10,676 bases of DNA from Pseudomonadota bacterium (GTDB taxonomy: Bacteria > Pseudomonadota > Gammaproteobacteria > Burkholderiales > Rhodocyclaceae), in contig WRJU01000201.1 of assembly GCA_009778425.1 (NCBI GenBank), positions 1 to 10,676 on the forward strand. The letters are read 5' to 3'. Positions 1-6,450 of the stretch are shown here, piece after piece. Within the stretch, counting starts at the first letter, position 1. Each line of letters starts with the position of its first letter. The notes below the pieces were generated by a model. The model saw only the letters and a list, made by a program, of their open reading frames with translations. It was not told the DNA's origin and made no database searches. The position numbers were made by a program, and so were the translations under genes.

Positions 1-219
1 GTCACCTCCGAGATCAAAACCGCCTTCCAGATCGGCTTCATCGTCTTCATCCCCTTCATCATCATCGACATGGTCGTCGCCTCCGTCCTCATGTCGATGG
101 GCATGATGATGATGTCGCCCGTCATCGTCTCGCTGCCCTTCAAGCTCATGCTTTTCGTACTCGTCGACGGATGGGGGCTTCTCATCGGCTCGCTGGTACG
201 CAGCTTTGCCTACACATAA
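1..219 (+). CDS. fliP: Flagellar biosynthesis protein FliP, C-terminal part
   Basis: The window opens inside this gene; 72 C-terminal residues and a TAA stop are present. FliP is the main ring-forming subunit of the flagellar type III export gate in the inner membrane, assembling with FliQ and FliR. The visible part begins VTSEIKTAFQIGF and runs through a hydrophobic segment, the motif DMVVASVLMSMGMMM, the stretch SLPFKLMLFVLVDGW, and a last membrane segment. These are the strongly conserved C-terminal blocks of FliP/SctR proteins. The immediate downstream fliQ and fliR support the flagellar rather than virulence version. The 5' end and start codon are outside the window. Confidence 0.96.
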   Translation, partial: VTSEIKTAFQIGFIVFIPFIIIDMVVASVLMSMGMMMMSPVIVSLPFKLMLFVLVDGWGLLIGSLVRSFAYT

Positions 220-266
220 CGGACTGAAAGGATGAGGATGCCTCCCCAAGTCTTTGGAGAAAACGA

Positions 267-536
267 ATGACCCCCACCGCCGTTGTCGATCTGGGCCGTC
301 AGGCCGTCGAAGTCACCCTCATGGTCTCCACGCCGCTGTTTCTCGCCGCGCTCGTCACGGGACTTATTGTCAGTATTTTTCAGGCGGCCACTCAGATCAA
401 CGAAATGACCCTCACCTTCGTACCCAAGGTCGTGTCGATTTTCCTCACCCTTGTGCTTGCCGGACCGTGGATGATCACGACCATCACCGATTTCATGCGG
501 CGGCTCCTCAGTTCCATCCCGTCGATGATTAGCTAG
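267..536 (+). CDS. fliQ: Flagellar biosynthesis protein FliQ
   Basis: FliQ is a small two-helix inner-membrane subunit of the flagellar export gate. The 89-residue product matches the usual family length. It has two hydrophobic segments (about residues 15-38 and 50-75) separated by the hallmark block SIFQAATQINEMTLTF and followed by the conserved PKV and GPWM motifs. The start is supported by a GGAG ribosome-binding site at 256-259, seven bases before the ATG. An overlapping frame starting at 254 is a shadow. The gene starts 47 bp after the fliP stop and ends 87 bp before fliR, so co-transcription with both is expected. Confidence 0.96.
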   Translation: MTPTAVVDLGRQAVEVTLMVSTPLFLAALVTGLIVSIFQAATQINEMTLTFVPKVVSIFLTLVLAGPWMITTITDFMRRLLSSIPSMIS

Positions 537-547
537 GTATACCTATT

Positions 548-588
548 CCCCTCTCCCCCTGCCCCTCTCCCGCAAGGAGAGAGGGGAG
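548..588. repeat. C/G-rich inverted repeat between fliQ and fliR
   Basis: The arm CCCCTCTC (562-569) pairs with GAGAGGGG (579-586) around a nine-base loop that includes CGCAAGG. The unit CCCCTCTCCC also occurs directly repeated at 548-557 and 562-571. From general knowledge, hairpins of the form CCCTCTCCC-n-GGGAGAGGG are a common dispersed intergenic repeat in many Proteobacteria. Here it sits inside an operon. It could act as an mRNA stability or attenuation element between fliQ and fliR, but that is inference. No T-tract follows, so it is not a clear terminator. Confidence 0.6.
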
Positions 589-623
589 AAAATCACTTAG
601 GGCGCACGAATCCAAGGAAAACC

Positions 624-1436
624 ATGTTTTTCAGCGTCACTTCCGCCCAACTCGACGCCTGGCTTGCCGCCTTCATGTATCCGCTCGTGCGCCTGCTTGG
701 GATGATGATGTCCGCTCCCATCTTCTCCAATCGCGGCATGCCCACGCGCTTTCGGCTGGGCGTCGGGCTTGGCATCGCGCTTGCCGTCCTGCCCGCCGCG
801 CCGCCCATGCCCGACATCGCGCCCGGTTCCGGCATCGGCCTCATGATCCTCGGCCAGCAGGTTTTCATCGGGGCGGCCATCGGCTTCGCCATCCGGCTCG
901 TCTTCGCCGCCATCGACGTTGCCGGTTCCTTCATCGGCATGCAGATGGGGCTTTCCTTCGCTCTGTTCTTCGACCCCAACTCCGGCGGACAGAGCGCCGT
1001 ACTCGCTGATTTCATGAGCATGGTCGCCGCCCTGCTCTTTCTTTCCCTCGACGGCCACCTGATCCTGGTCGAACTCGTGGTGCGCAGTTTTGAGTGGCTG
1101 CCGGTCGGCGCGGGGCTTAATGGCCAGGGTTGGAGCTTCATTCCCCGTGCCGGCGCCGCCATTTTCTCCACCGGCTTCCTGCTCTCGCTTCCCATGCTCG
1201 CGGTGCTCCTCGTCACCAATATCGCGATGGGCGTACTCACCCGCGCATCGCCCCAACTCAACCTCTTTGCCATCGGCTTTCCCGTCACGATGCTTGCGGG
1301 TTTTTTCTCCCTCATCCTGCTGATGAGCAATATCGGCCCCGTGTTCCATAACCTGTTTGAACGCAGCTTCGACACCGTACCCGCGCTGCTGGAGGCGCTC
1401 ACGCCGGTAAGCAGTCCTGCTGAATCCGGCCCTTGA
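624..1436 (+). CDS. fliR: Flagellar biosynthesis protein FliR
   Basis: FliR is the single-copy subunit that joins the FliP ring to complete the flagellar export gate. The 270-residue product is close to the family's usual length of about 260. It is highly hydrophobic, with roughly six membrane segments. Conserved features include RLLGMMMSAPIFSNRGMP near residues 23-40, GQQVFIGAAIGFAIRLVF near 77-94, GMQMGLSFALFFDP near 105-118, and the late block LTRASPQLNLFAIGFPV. The ATG is preceded by AAGGA (614-618). It is the last gene of the + strand operon in this window. Convergent tRNA-Val lies beyond it, separated by a hairpin at 1465-1494. No flhB follows, so that gene must lie elsewhere. Confidence 0.96.
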   Translation: MFFSVTSAQLDAWLAAFMYPLVRLLGMMMSAPIFSNRGMPTRFRLGVGLGIALAVLPAAPPMPDIAPGSGIGLMILGQQVFIGAAIGFAIRLVFAAIDVAGSFIGMQMGLSFALFFDPNSGGQSAVLADFMSMVAALLFLSLDGHLILVELVVRSFEWLPVGAGLNGQGWSFIPRAGAAIFSTGFLLSLPMLAVLLVTNIAMGVLTRASPQLNLFAIGFPVTMLAGFFSLILLMSNIGPVFHNLFERSFDTVPALLEALTPVSSPAESGP

Positions 1437-1456
1437 GTAATATTTCTCATTGACCT

Positions 1457-1494
1457 AAAAGGGAAAGGGCTTAGCGATTGCTCACTAAGCCCTT
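1457..1494 (-). terminator. Intrinsic terminator after tRNA-Val
   Basis: On the - strand, a perfect 10-bp stem AAGGGCTTAG / CTAAGCCCTT (1494-1485 with 1474-1465, ten-base loop) starts eight bases after the tRNA CCA end. It is followed by a T-rich tail reading TCCCTTTT. On the + strand the same hairpin lies 28 bp after the fliR stop, but its tail is only weakly T-rich. It may therefore also end fliR transcripts, less efficiently. Confidence 0.8.
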
Positions 1495-1501
1495 GATTAA
1501 T

Positions 1502-1577
1502 TGGTGGGTGCTGACGGGTTCGAACCGCCGACATTCGCCTTGTAAGGGCGACGCTCTACCAACTGAGCTAAGCACCC
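1502..1577 (-). tRNA. tRNA-Val, anticodon UAC
   Basis: The reverse complement folds as a full 76-nt tRNA. The acceptor stem is GGGTGCT / AGCACCC, the D-arm is GCTCAGTTGGTAGAGC, the anticodon stem TCGCC/GGCGA closes the loop CTTACAA (anticodon TAC), and the T-arm contains GGTTCGAACCC. The 3' CCA is encoded in the gene. The body closely resembles E. coli tRNA-Val(UAC). It lies 37 bp downstream of hupB in the same direction with no room for an obvious own promoter. It is therefore probably processed from a hupB-tRNA transcript. Confidence 0.97.
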
Positions 1578-1596
1578 GCGCCAGGATAACGGGCGC
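1578..1596 (-). other. Small hairpin abutting the 5' end of tRNA-Val
   Basis: GCGCC (1578-1582) and GGCGC (1592-1596) are inverted repeats with a nine-base loop, ending exactly at the base before the mature tRNA 5' end. There is no T-tract on the - strand, so it does not look like a terminator for hupB. It may be a leader structure near the RNase P cleavage site of a hupB-tRNA precursor, or chance in GC-rich DNA. Confidence 0.4.
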
Positions 1597-1614
1597 TGTT
1601 TTGCCAAAAGGCGT

Positions 1615-1887
1615 TTATTGTACGGCGTCCTTCAAGCCCTTGCCAGCCCTGAATCTCGGCGTTTTGGCGGCGGCAATCTTGATGGCTTTTCCAGTGCGCG
1701 GGTTGCGGCCCGTGCGCGCGGCGCGCTCGCCTACGTAGAAGGTTCCGAAACCCACTAGGGTAACGTCTTCTTCATTTTTGAGCGTAGCCATGATGGCAGC
1801 CGTGGTGGCATCGAGCACCTTGCCTGCCGTCGCTTTGGTTACTCCTGCCCGTTCGGCAATCGCGTCGATCAGTTCGGTTTTGTTCAT
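1615..1887 (-). CDS. hupB: DNA-binding protein HU (beta-type)
   Basis: HU is a small dimeric nucleoid-associated protein that bends DNA with little sequence specificity. The 90-residue product is exactly family length and begins MNKTELIDAIAERAG. It carries the HU/IHF signature VGFGTF followed by the DNA-clamp arm RTGRNPRTGK (about residues 58-67), including the intercalating proline at 63. A strong AAGGAGG Shine-Dalgarno lies about ten bases before the ATG. It is 72 bp downstream of lon and upstream of tRNA-Val, a classical arrangement in proteobacteria. HU rather than IHF is favoured by the sequence and by the lon linkage. Confidence 0.97.
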   Translation of the reverse strand: MNKTELIDAIAERAGVTKATAGKVLDATTAAIMATLKNEEDVTLVGFGTFYVGERAARTGRNPRTGKAIKIAAAKTPRFRAGKGLKDAVQ

Positions 1888-1921
1888 GCTGGTCTTCCCT
1901 CCTTCTTTAGATAAACACGAA

Positions 1922-1943
1922 ACCAGTCTCCTAGCAGACTGGT
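1922..1943 (-). terminator. Candidate terminator or attenuator in the lon-hupB gap
   Basis: A perfect 8-bp inverted repeat ACCAGTCT / AGACTGGT with a six-base loop lies 16 bp after the lon stop. On the - strand it is followed by TTTCGTGTTTAT, an imperfect T-rich tail. It may partly end lon transcripts before hupB, or protect the 3' end of lon mRNA. The same gap should hold any hupB-specific promoter; I see no convincing -35/-10 pair there. Confidence 0.55.
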
Positions 1944-1959
1944 CTCATCCCAAAAACCT

Positions 1960-4383
1960 TCAATGCGCCCGGATGGGCTGCGACGATCCCACTGCCGGCT
2001 CGTCCGTGCTCGCCGGAACCGAAACTTCTTCCGACTCGGCAAGCGGGACGGGCTTGCGTTCGAGCGCCAGTTCGAGCACCTGATCGATCCAGCGTACCGG
2101 GATGATTTCGATCATGTTCTTGATGTTATCCGGAATCTCGGCCAAGTCCTTGATGTTTTCTTCCGGTATCAGGGCGCGGGCAATGCCGCCGCGCACGGCG
2201 GCAAGCAGTTTTTCTTTCAGGCCGCCAATAGGCAGGACTTCGCCGCGCAGGGTGATTTCGCCCGTCATGGCGACATCGCAGCACACGGGGATGCCTGTGA
2301 GCATGGATACCAGCGCGGTGGTGATGGCGCTGCCCGCCGAGGGGCCGTCCTTGGGAATCGCGCCTTCGGGCAGGTGAATGTGGATGTCGCTCTTCTGGTA
2401 GAAGTCGTTTTCGATGCCCAGCGAGTGGGCGCGCCGCCGCACGACGGAAAGCGCGGCCTGGATGGATTCCTGCATGACTTCGCCAAGTTTGCCGGTCGTC
2501 ATGACCTTGCCCTTGCCAGCGAGCGCCACGGCTTCGATGGTCAGCAGTTCCCCGCCCACTTCCGTCCAAGCCAGTCCGGTGACTTGCCCGACCTGATTCT
2601 GTTTTTCGGCCATGCCGAAGCTGTAGCGACGCACCCCCAGGTATTTGTCGAGGTTTTTGCCGTTCACGACGAGTTTGCTGGCGCGCGGTTTGAGCACGAT
2701 GGATTTCACGACCTTGCGGCAAATCTTGGAGACTTCGCGCTCCAGCCCGCGCACCCCGGCTTCGCGCGTGTAGTAGCGGCAGATGTCGCGCAGGGCTTCA
2801 TCCGTGATCGTGAGTTCGGCCTGCTTGAGGCCGTTGTTCTTGAGCTGCTTGGGAAGCAGGTAGCGGTGGGCGATGTTGACCTTTTCGTCTTCGGTGTAGC
2901 CGGAGAGGCGAATGACCTCCATGCGGTCGAGCAAGGGCGGCGGGATGTTGAGGGTGTTGGCAGTGGCAACGAACATCACGTCGGAGAGGTCGTAGTCGAC
3001 TTCGATGTAGTGATCCTGGAAGGTGTGGTTCTGCTCCGGGTCGAGCACCTCGAGAAGGGCCGATGATGGGTCGCCGCGAAAATCCATGCCGAGCTTGTCG
3101 ACTTCATCGAGCAAAAATAGCGGATTCTTGACGCCGACACGGGTCATGTTCTGGAGAATCTTGCCGGGCATGGAGCCGATATAGGTGCGGCGGTGGCCGC
3201 GAATCTCGGCTTCGTCACGCACACCGCCCAAGGCCATGCGCACGAACTTGCGGTTGGTGGCCCTGGCGATGGATTGCCCCAGGGAGGTTTTGCCCACGCC
3301 GGGAGGGCCGACGAGGCAGAGGATGGGGGCCTTGACCTTGTCGACGCGCTGCTGGACGGCAAGGTATTCGAGAATGCGCTCCTTGACCTTTTCCAGCCCG
3401 TAGTGATCCTTGTTGAGAATCCTGTCGGCTCCGGCAAGGTCTTTACTGACGCGCGAGCGCTTCTTCCACGGCAGGCCGATCATGGTGTCGACGTAGTTGC
3501 GCACCACGGTGGCTTCGGCGGACATGGGCGACATCATGCGCAGCTTCTTGAACTCGGCCTGGGTTTTCGCCAGTGCTTCCTTGGGCATGCCCACGGTTCT
3601 GATCTTTTTTTCCATCTCTTCGAGGTCTGCGCCGTCTTCGCTTTCCCCGAGTTCTTTCTGGATGGCCTTGACCTGTTCGTTGAGGTAGTACTCGCGCTGG
3701 CTCTTTTCCATCTGGCGCTTGACGCGGCCACGGATGCGCTTCTCGACCTGAAGGATGTCGATTTCGTTTTCGATTTGCGCAAGCAGCCGGTTGAGGCGTT
3801 CGCCGACCCCGAACATTTGCAGGATTTCCTGCTTTTGTTCGAGTTTGAGCGGCAGGTGGACAGCAATGGTGTCGGCAAGGCGGCCCGTGTCGTCGACGTT
3901 GGCGAGCGAGGCGAGGACTTCGCCGGGTATTTTCTTGTTGAGCTTGACGTATTGGTCGAACTGGGCAGTAAGCGCGCGCCGCATGGCTTCGACTTCAGTG
4001 CCTTCCTTGCCCGAAAAAGGTTTCACCGGAGTCGCGCGGGCGAAAAACATCTGGCGGCGGTCTTCCACCGCCTCGATGCGGACACGCTGCACGCCTTCGA
4101 CGAGTACCTTGAGCGTACCGTCGGGCAGCCGCAACATTTGCAGGATATTGGCAACGCAGCCGACGCTGTAGAGGTCGCTGGCAGAGGGCTCATCCTTGGC
4201 CGCAGACTGCTGGGCGACGAGCAGGATGCTCTTGCCGGTTTCCATTGCAGCTTCCAGCGCCTTGATGGATTTGGGCCGCCCGACGAAGAGCGGGATGACC
4301 ATGTGCGGGAACACTACCACGTCGCGCAGCGGCAGGAGCGGCAGTTCCAGTTTTTCGTTGGGGAGATCGGCAGTGCCCGACAT
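1960..4383 (-). CDS. lon: ATP-dependent Lon protease
   Basis: Lon is a cytosolic homo-hexameric AAA+ serine protease that degrades misfolded proteins and specific regulators. The 807-residue product has all three LonA parts. The N-terminal substrate-binding domain starts LPLLPLRDVVVFPHMVIPLFVGR. A helical region spans about 190-300. The AAA+ module carries Walker A GPPGVGKT (359-366) and Walker B LFLLDEVDK (422-430). The C-terminal protease has the catalytic serine in PKDGPSAGS (S682) and lysine in GGLKEK (K725), spaced 43 residues as in E. coli Lon. A tail of about 28 residues rich in Ser, Pro and acidic residues follows the last conserved block. An AGGA ribosome-binding site precedes the ATG, and a sigma-32-like promoter lies upstream. 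It follows clpX by 100 bp. Confidence 0.98.
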   Translation of the reverse strand: MSGTADLPNEKLELPLLPLRDVVVFPHMVIPLFVGRPKSIKALEAAMETGKSILLVAQQSAAKDEPSASDLYSVGCVANILQMLRLPDGTLKVLVEGVQRVRIEAVEDRRQMFFARATPVKPFSGKEGTEVEAMRRALTAQFDQYVKLNKKIPGEVLASLANVDDTGRLADTIAVHLPLKLEQKQEILQMFGVGERLNRLLAQIENEIDILQVEKRIRGRVKRQMEKSQREYYLNEQVKAIQKELGESEDGADLEEMEKKIRTVGMPKEALAKTQAEFKKLRMMSPMSAEATVVRNYVDTMIGLPWKKRSRVSKDLAGADRILNKDHYGLEKVKERILEYLAVQQRVDKVKAPILCLVGPPGVGKTSLGQSIARATNRKFVRMALGGVRDEAEIRGHRRTYIGSMPGKILQNMTRVGVKNPLFLLDEVDKLGMDFRGDPSSALLEVLDPEQNHTFQDHYIEVDYDLSDVMFVATANTLNIPPPLLDRMEVIRLSGYTEDEKVNIAHRYLLPKQLKNNGLKQAELTITDEALRDICRYYTREAGVRGLEREVSKICRKVVKSIVLKPRASKLVVNGKNLDKYLGVRRYSFGMAEKQNQVGQVTGLAWTEVGGELLTIEAVALAGKGKVMTTGKLGEVMQESIQAALSVVRRRAHSLGIENDFYQKSDIHIHLPEGAIPKDGPSAGSAITTALVSMLTGIPVCCDVAMTGEITLRGEVLPIGGLKEKLLAAVRGGIARALIPEENIKDLAEIPDNIKNMIEIIPVRWIDQVLELALERKPVPLAESEEVSVPASTDEPAVGSSQPIRAH

Positions 4384-4413
4384 TGTATGTTTTCCTCGAA
4401 AGAATCGTACCCC

Positions 4414-4442
4414 ATATGGGGTGCGACTGTCGTTTATTCAAG
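4414..4442 (-). promoter_or_regulatory. Heat-shock (sigma-32/RpoH) promoter of lon
   Basis: On the - strand, CTTGAAT (4442-4436) is followed after 14 bases by CCCCATAT (4421-4414). The textbook RpoH consensus is CTTGAAA, a spacer of about 13-17, then CCCCATnT. Only the last base of the -35 differs. It lies 30 bp upstream of the lon ATG, placing the expected transcript start near 4406 with a short leader that keeps the lon ribosome-binding site. E. coli lon is likewise an RpoH target. The -10 falls inside a perfect 14-bp palindrome (4409-4422). Confidence 0.85.
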
Positions 4443-4483
4443 CCACTTCAACTTCATCAAGACAAGCGGCCTGCGGAACAAGT

Positions 4484-5758
4484 TCAGTTGGAACCGGACA
4501 CTTTGGGCTGATCGGCATAGATCAGCAAGGGTTTGGAATTCTCCGTAATGGTGTTTTCGTCAATCACAACCTTGGCCACGCTTTCCAGACTGGGCAGATC
4601 GTACATGATGTCGAGCAGGGACATCTCCAGGATGGAGCGTAGCCCCCGCGCGCCGGTCTTGCGCTTGATTGCTTTTTTGGCAACCGCGTGCAGTGCCGCC
4701 TGGCGGATTTCGAGTTCGACGCCTTCCATCGCGAAGAGCTTCTGGTATTGCTTGACGAGCGCGTTCTTCGGCTCGATGAGTATCTGGATGAGTGCGTCTT
4801 CGTCCAGCTCATGCAGGGATGCCACCACGGGCAGACGTCCGATCAGTTCGGGAATGAGGCCGAACTTGATGAGGTCTTCCGGTTCGACTTGGCCGAACGT
4901 CTCGGTAATACTGTGGCTCTCGCCGCTCTTGACCTCCGCGCCGAAGCCGATTCCGCCCTTGTCGGTGCGGTTGATGATGACTTTTTCCAGACCGTCGAAC
5001 GCACCACCGCAGATGAACAGGACGTTGGTCGTATCGACCTGGATGAAATCCTGATTGGGATGCTTGCGTCCGCCCTGCGGCGGGATGGAGGCTATCGTGC
5101 CTTCAACGAGTTTCAGAAGCGCCTGCTGCACACCCTCGCCCGATACGTCACGGGTGATTGAGGGGTTGTCGGACTTGCGGGAAATCTTGTCTATTTCGTC
5201 GATATAGACGATGCCCTGCTGTGCCTTTTCGACATCGTAGTCGCACTTCTGGAGAAGCTTCTGGATGATGTTCTCGACATCCTCGCCCACATAGCCGGCC
5301 TCGGTGAGCGTGGTGGCATCGGCCATGACGAAGGGCACATTCAGGAGCCGCGCCAGTGTTTGCGCCAGCAGGGTCTTGCCGGAGCCGGTCGGGCCGATCA
5401 GCAGGATATTGCTCTTGGCGAGTTCCACGTCGTCGACGATATTGCCCAAGTGGCGCAGACGCTTGTAATGGTTATAAACCGCCACCGACAGGTTGCGCTT
5501 GGCTTGCTTCTGCCCGATCACGTACTGATCGAGGATGGCGCAGATTTCGTGGGGCGTGGGCAATTGCCCACGGATATTCTCGATCCCCAGCCCGTCGGCA
5601 ACTTCCTCACGGATGATGTCGTTGCACAGGCCGATACATTCGTCGCAGATGAAAACAGACGGCCCGGCAATCAGCTTGCGGACTTCGTGCTGGCTTTTGC
5701 CGCAAAATGAGCAGTAGAGCAGCTTTTCGCCGTCCGCGCCCGTCTTTTTGTCCGGCAT
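4484..5758 (-). CDS. clpX: ATP-dependent Clp protease ATP-binding subunit ClpX
   Basis: ClpX is the hexameric AAA+ unfoldase that recognises tagged or native substrates and feeds them to ClpP. The 424-residue product has E. coli-like length. The N-terminal zinc-binding domain shows Cys16, Cys19, Cys38 and Cys41. Walker A is GPTGSGKT (122-129), the pore loop GYVG (155-158), Walker B IVYIDEIDK (183-191), the RKH loop 231-233, the ClpP-docking IGF loop 270-272, and the sensor-2 arginine is in GARG (R371). A strong GAGGAG ribosome-binding site precedes the ATG. The gene starts 24 bp after clpP, so they are almost certainly co-transcribed. All functional motifs appear intact. Confidence 0.98.
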   Translation of the reverse strand: MPDKKTGADGEKLLYCSFCGKSQHEVRKLIAGPSVFICDECIGLCNDIIREEVADGLGIENIRGQLPTPHEICAILDQYVIGQKQAKRNLSVAVYNHYKRLRHLGNIVDDVELAKSNILLIGPTGSGKTLLAQTLARLLNVPFVMADATTLTEAGYVGEDVENIIQKLLQKCDYDVEKAQQGIVYIDEIDKISRKSDNPSITRDVSGEGVQQALLKLVEGTIASIPPQGGRKHPNQDFIQVDTTNVLFICGGAFDGLEKVIINRTDKGGIGFGAEVKSGESHSITETFGQVEPEDLIKFGLIPELIGRLPVVASLHELDEDALIQILIEPKNALVKQYQKLFAMEGVELEIRQAALHAVAKKAIKRKTGARGLRSILEMSLLDIMYDLPSLESVAKVVIDENTITENSKPLLIYADQPKVSGSN

Positions 5759-5782
5759 GGTTGTTCTCTCCTCGTCGTCAGG

Positions 5783-6427
5783 TCAGATGTCGCCGCGCAC
5801 CGTCATCACCTTGTCGATGAGACCGTACTCCATCGCCGCAGACGCAGACAGGAAATTATCCCGATCAGTATCTTTTTCGATTTGCTCAACCGGCTTACCT
5901 GTGTGCTTTGACAGCATTTCGTTGAGACGGGAACGCAGAAAAAGTATTTCTCGCGCATGAATTTCGACGTCGGACGCCTGCCCCTGGAAACCGCCCAAGG
6001 GCTGGTGGATCATCACCCTGGAATTCGGCAGACAAAAACGCTTGCCTTTCGCTCCGGCCGCGAGCAGGAAAGCTCCCATGCTCGCCGCCTGTCCGATGCA
6101 CAAGGTGCTCACGTCGGGTTTGATGAACTGCATGGTGTCGTAGATTGCCAAACCCGCTGTAACCGCGCCTCCGGGAGAGTTGATATAGAAGTGAATGTCC
6201 TTGTCCGGGTTCTCTGACTCGAGAAAGAGCAACTGCGCCACGATCAGGTTGGCCGTCGCGTCCGTGACCGGGCCGACGAGAAATACGATCCGCTCCTTGA
6301 GCAGACGCGAATAAATATCGTAGGCGCGCTCGCCCCGGCCGCTTTGCTCGATGACCATCGGCACCAGCCCAAGGCCCACCGGGTTCCAGCCGTCCCCTGC
6401 GGAGTTTCCGCTTCCGTTTGCGTTCAT
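5783..6427 (-). CDS. clpP: ATP-dependent Clp protease proteolytic subunit ClpP
   Basis: ClpP is a serine peptidase forming two stacked heptameric rings; it works with ClpX (and ClpA if present). The 214-residue product keeps the catalytic triad: Ser116 in GQAASMG, His141 in MIHQP, and Asp190 in DTDRDNF. The spacings equal those of E. coli ClpP. The conserved N-terminal block LVPMVIEQSGRGERAYDIYSR starts near residue 21, so the first 20 or so residues are likely a short propeptide as in E. coli. The start sits 23 bp after the tig stop with a modest AGGG ribosome-binding site, consistent with a tig-clpP-clpX operon. Confidence 0.98.
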   Translation of the reverse strand: MNANGSGNSAGDGWNPVGLGLVPMVIEQSGRGERAYDIYSRLLKERIVFLVGPVTDATANLIVAQLLFLESENPDKDIHFYINSPGGAVTAGLAIYDTMQFIKPDVSTLCIGQAASMGAFLLAAGAKGKRFCLPNSRVMIHQPLGGFQGQASDVEIHAREILFLRSRLNEMLSKHTGKPVEQIEKDTDRDNFLSASAAMEYGLIDKVMTVRGDI

Positions 6428-6450
6428 CGTTCGCCCTATTCCCGCGCGGC

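Noticed and set aside
1465..1494. tRNA-Val region as an integration (attachment) site for a mobile element
   Set aside because: There is no duplicated tRNA 3' end and no integrase near it; both flanks are core genes.
593..1534. 313-codon - strand frame antisense to fliR
   Set aside because: It overlaps fliR entirely and runs into the tRNA; the product is Ser/Arg/Met-rich without family features.
1963..3066. 367-codon open frame on the + strand antisense to lon
   Set aside because: Shadow of the lon protease and AAA+ domains, with no recognisable family or ribosome-binding site.
3193..4548. 451-codon open frame on the + strand antisense to lon and the end of clpX
   Set aside because: It mirrors the codon periodicity of lon in GC-rich DNA, has a low-complexity His/Asp/Val/Phe-rich product with no recognisable domain, and runs past the lon promoter into clpX.
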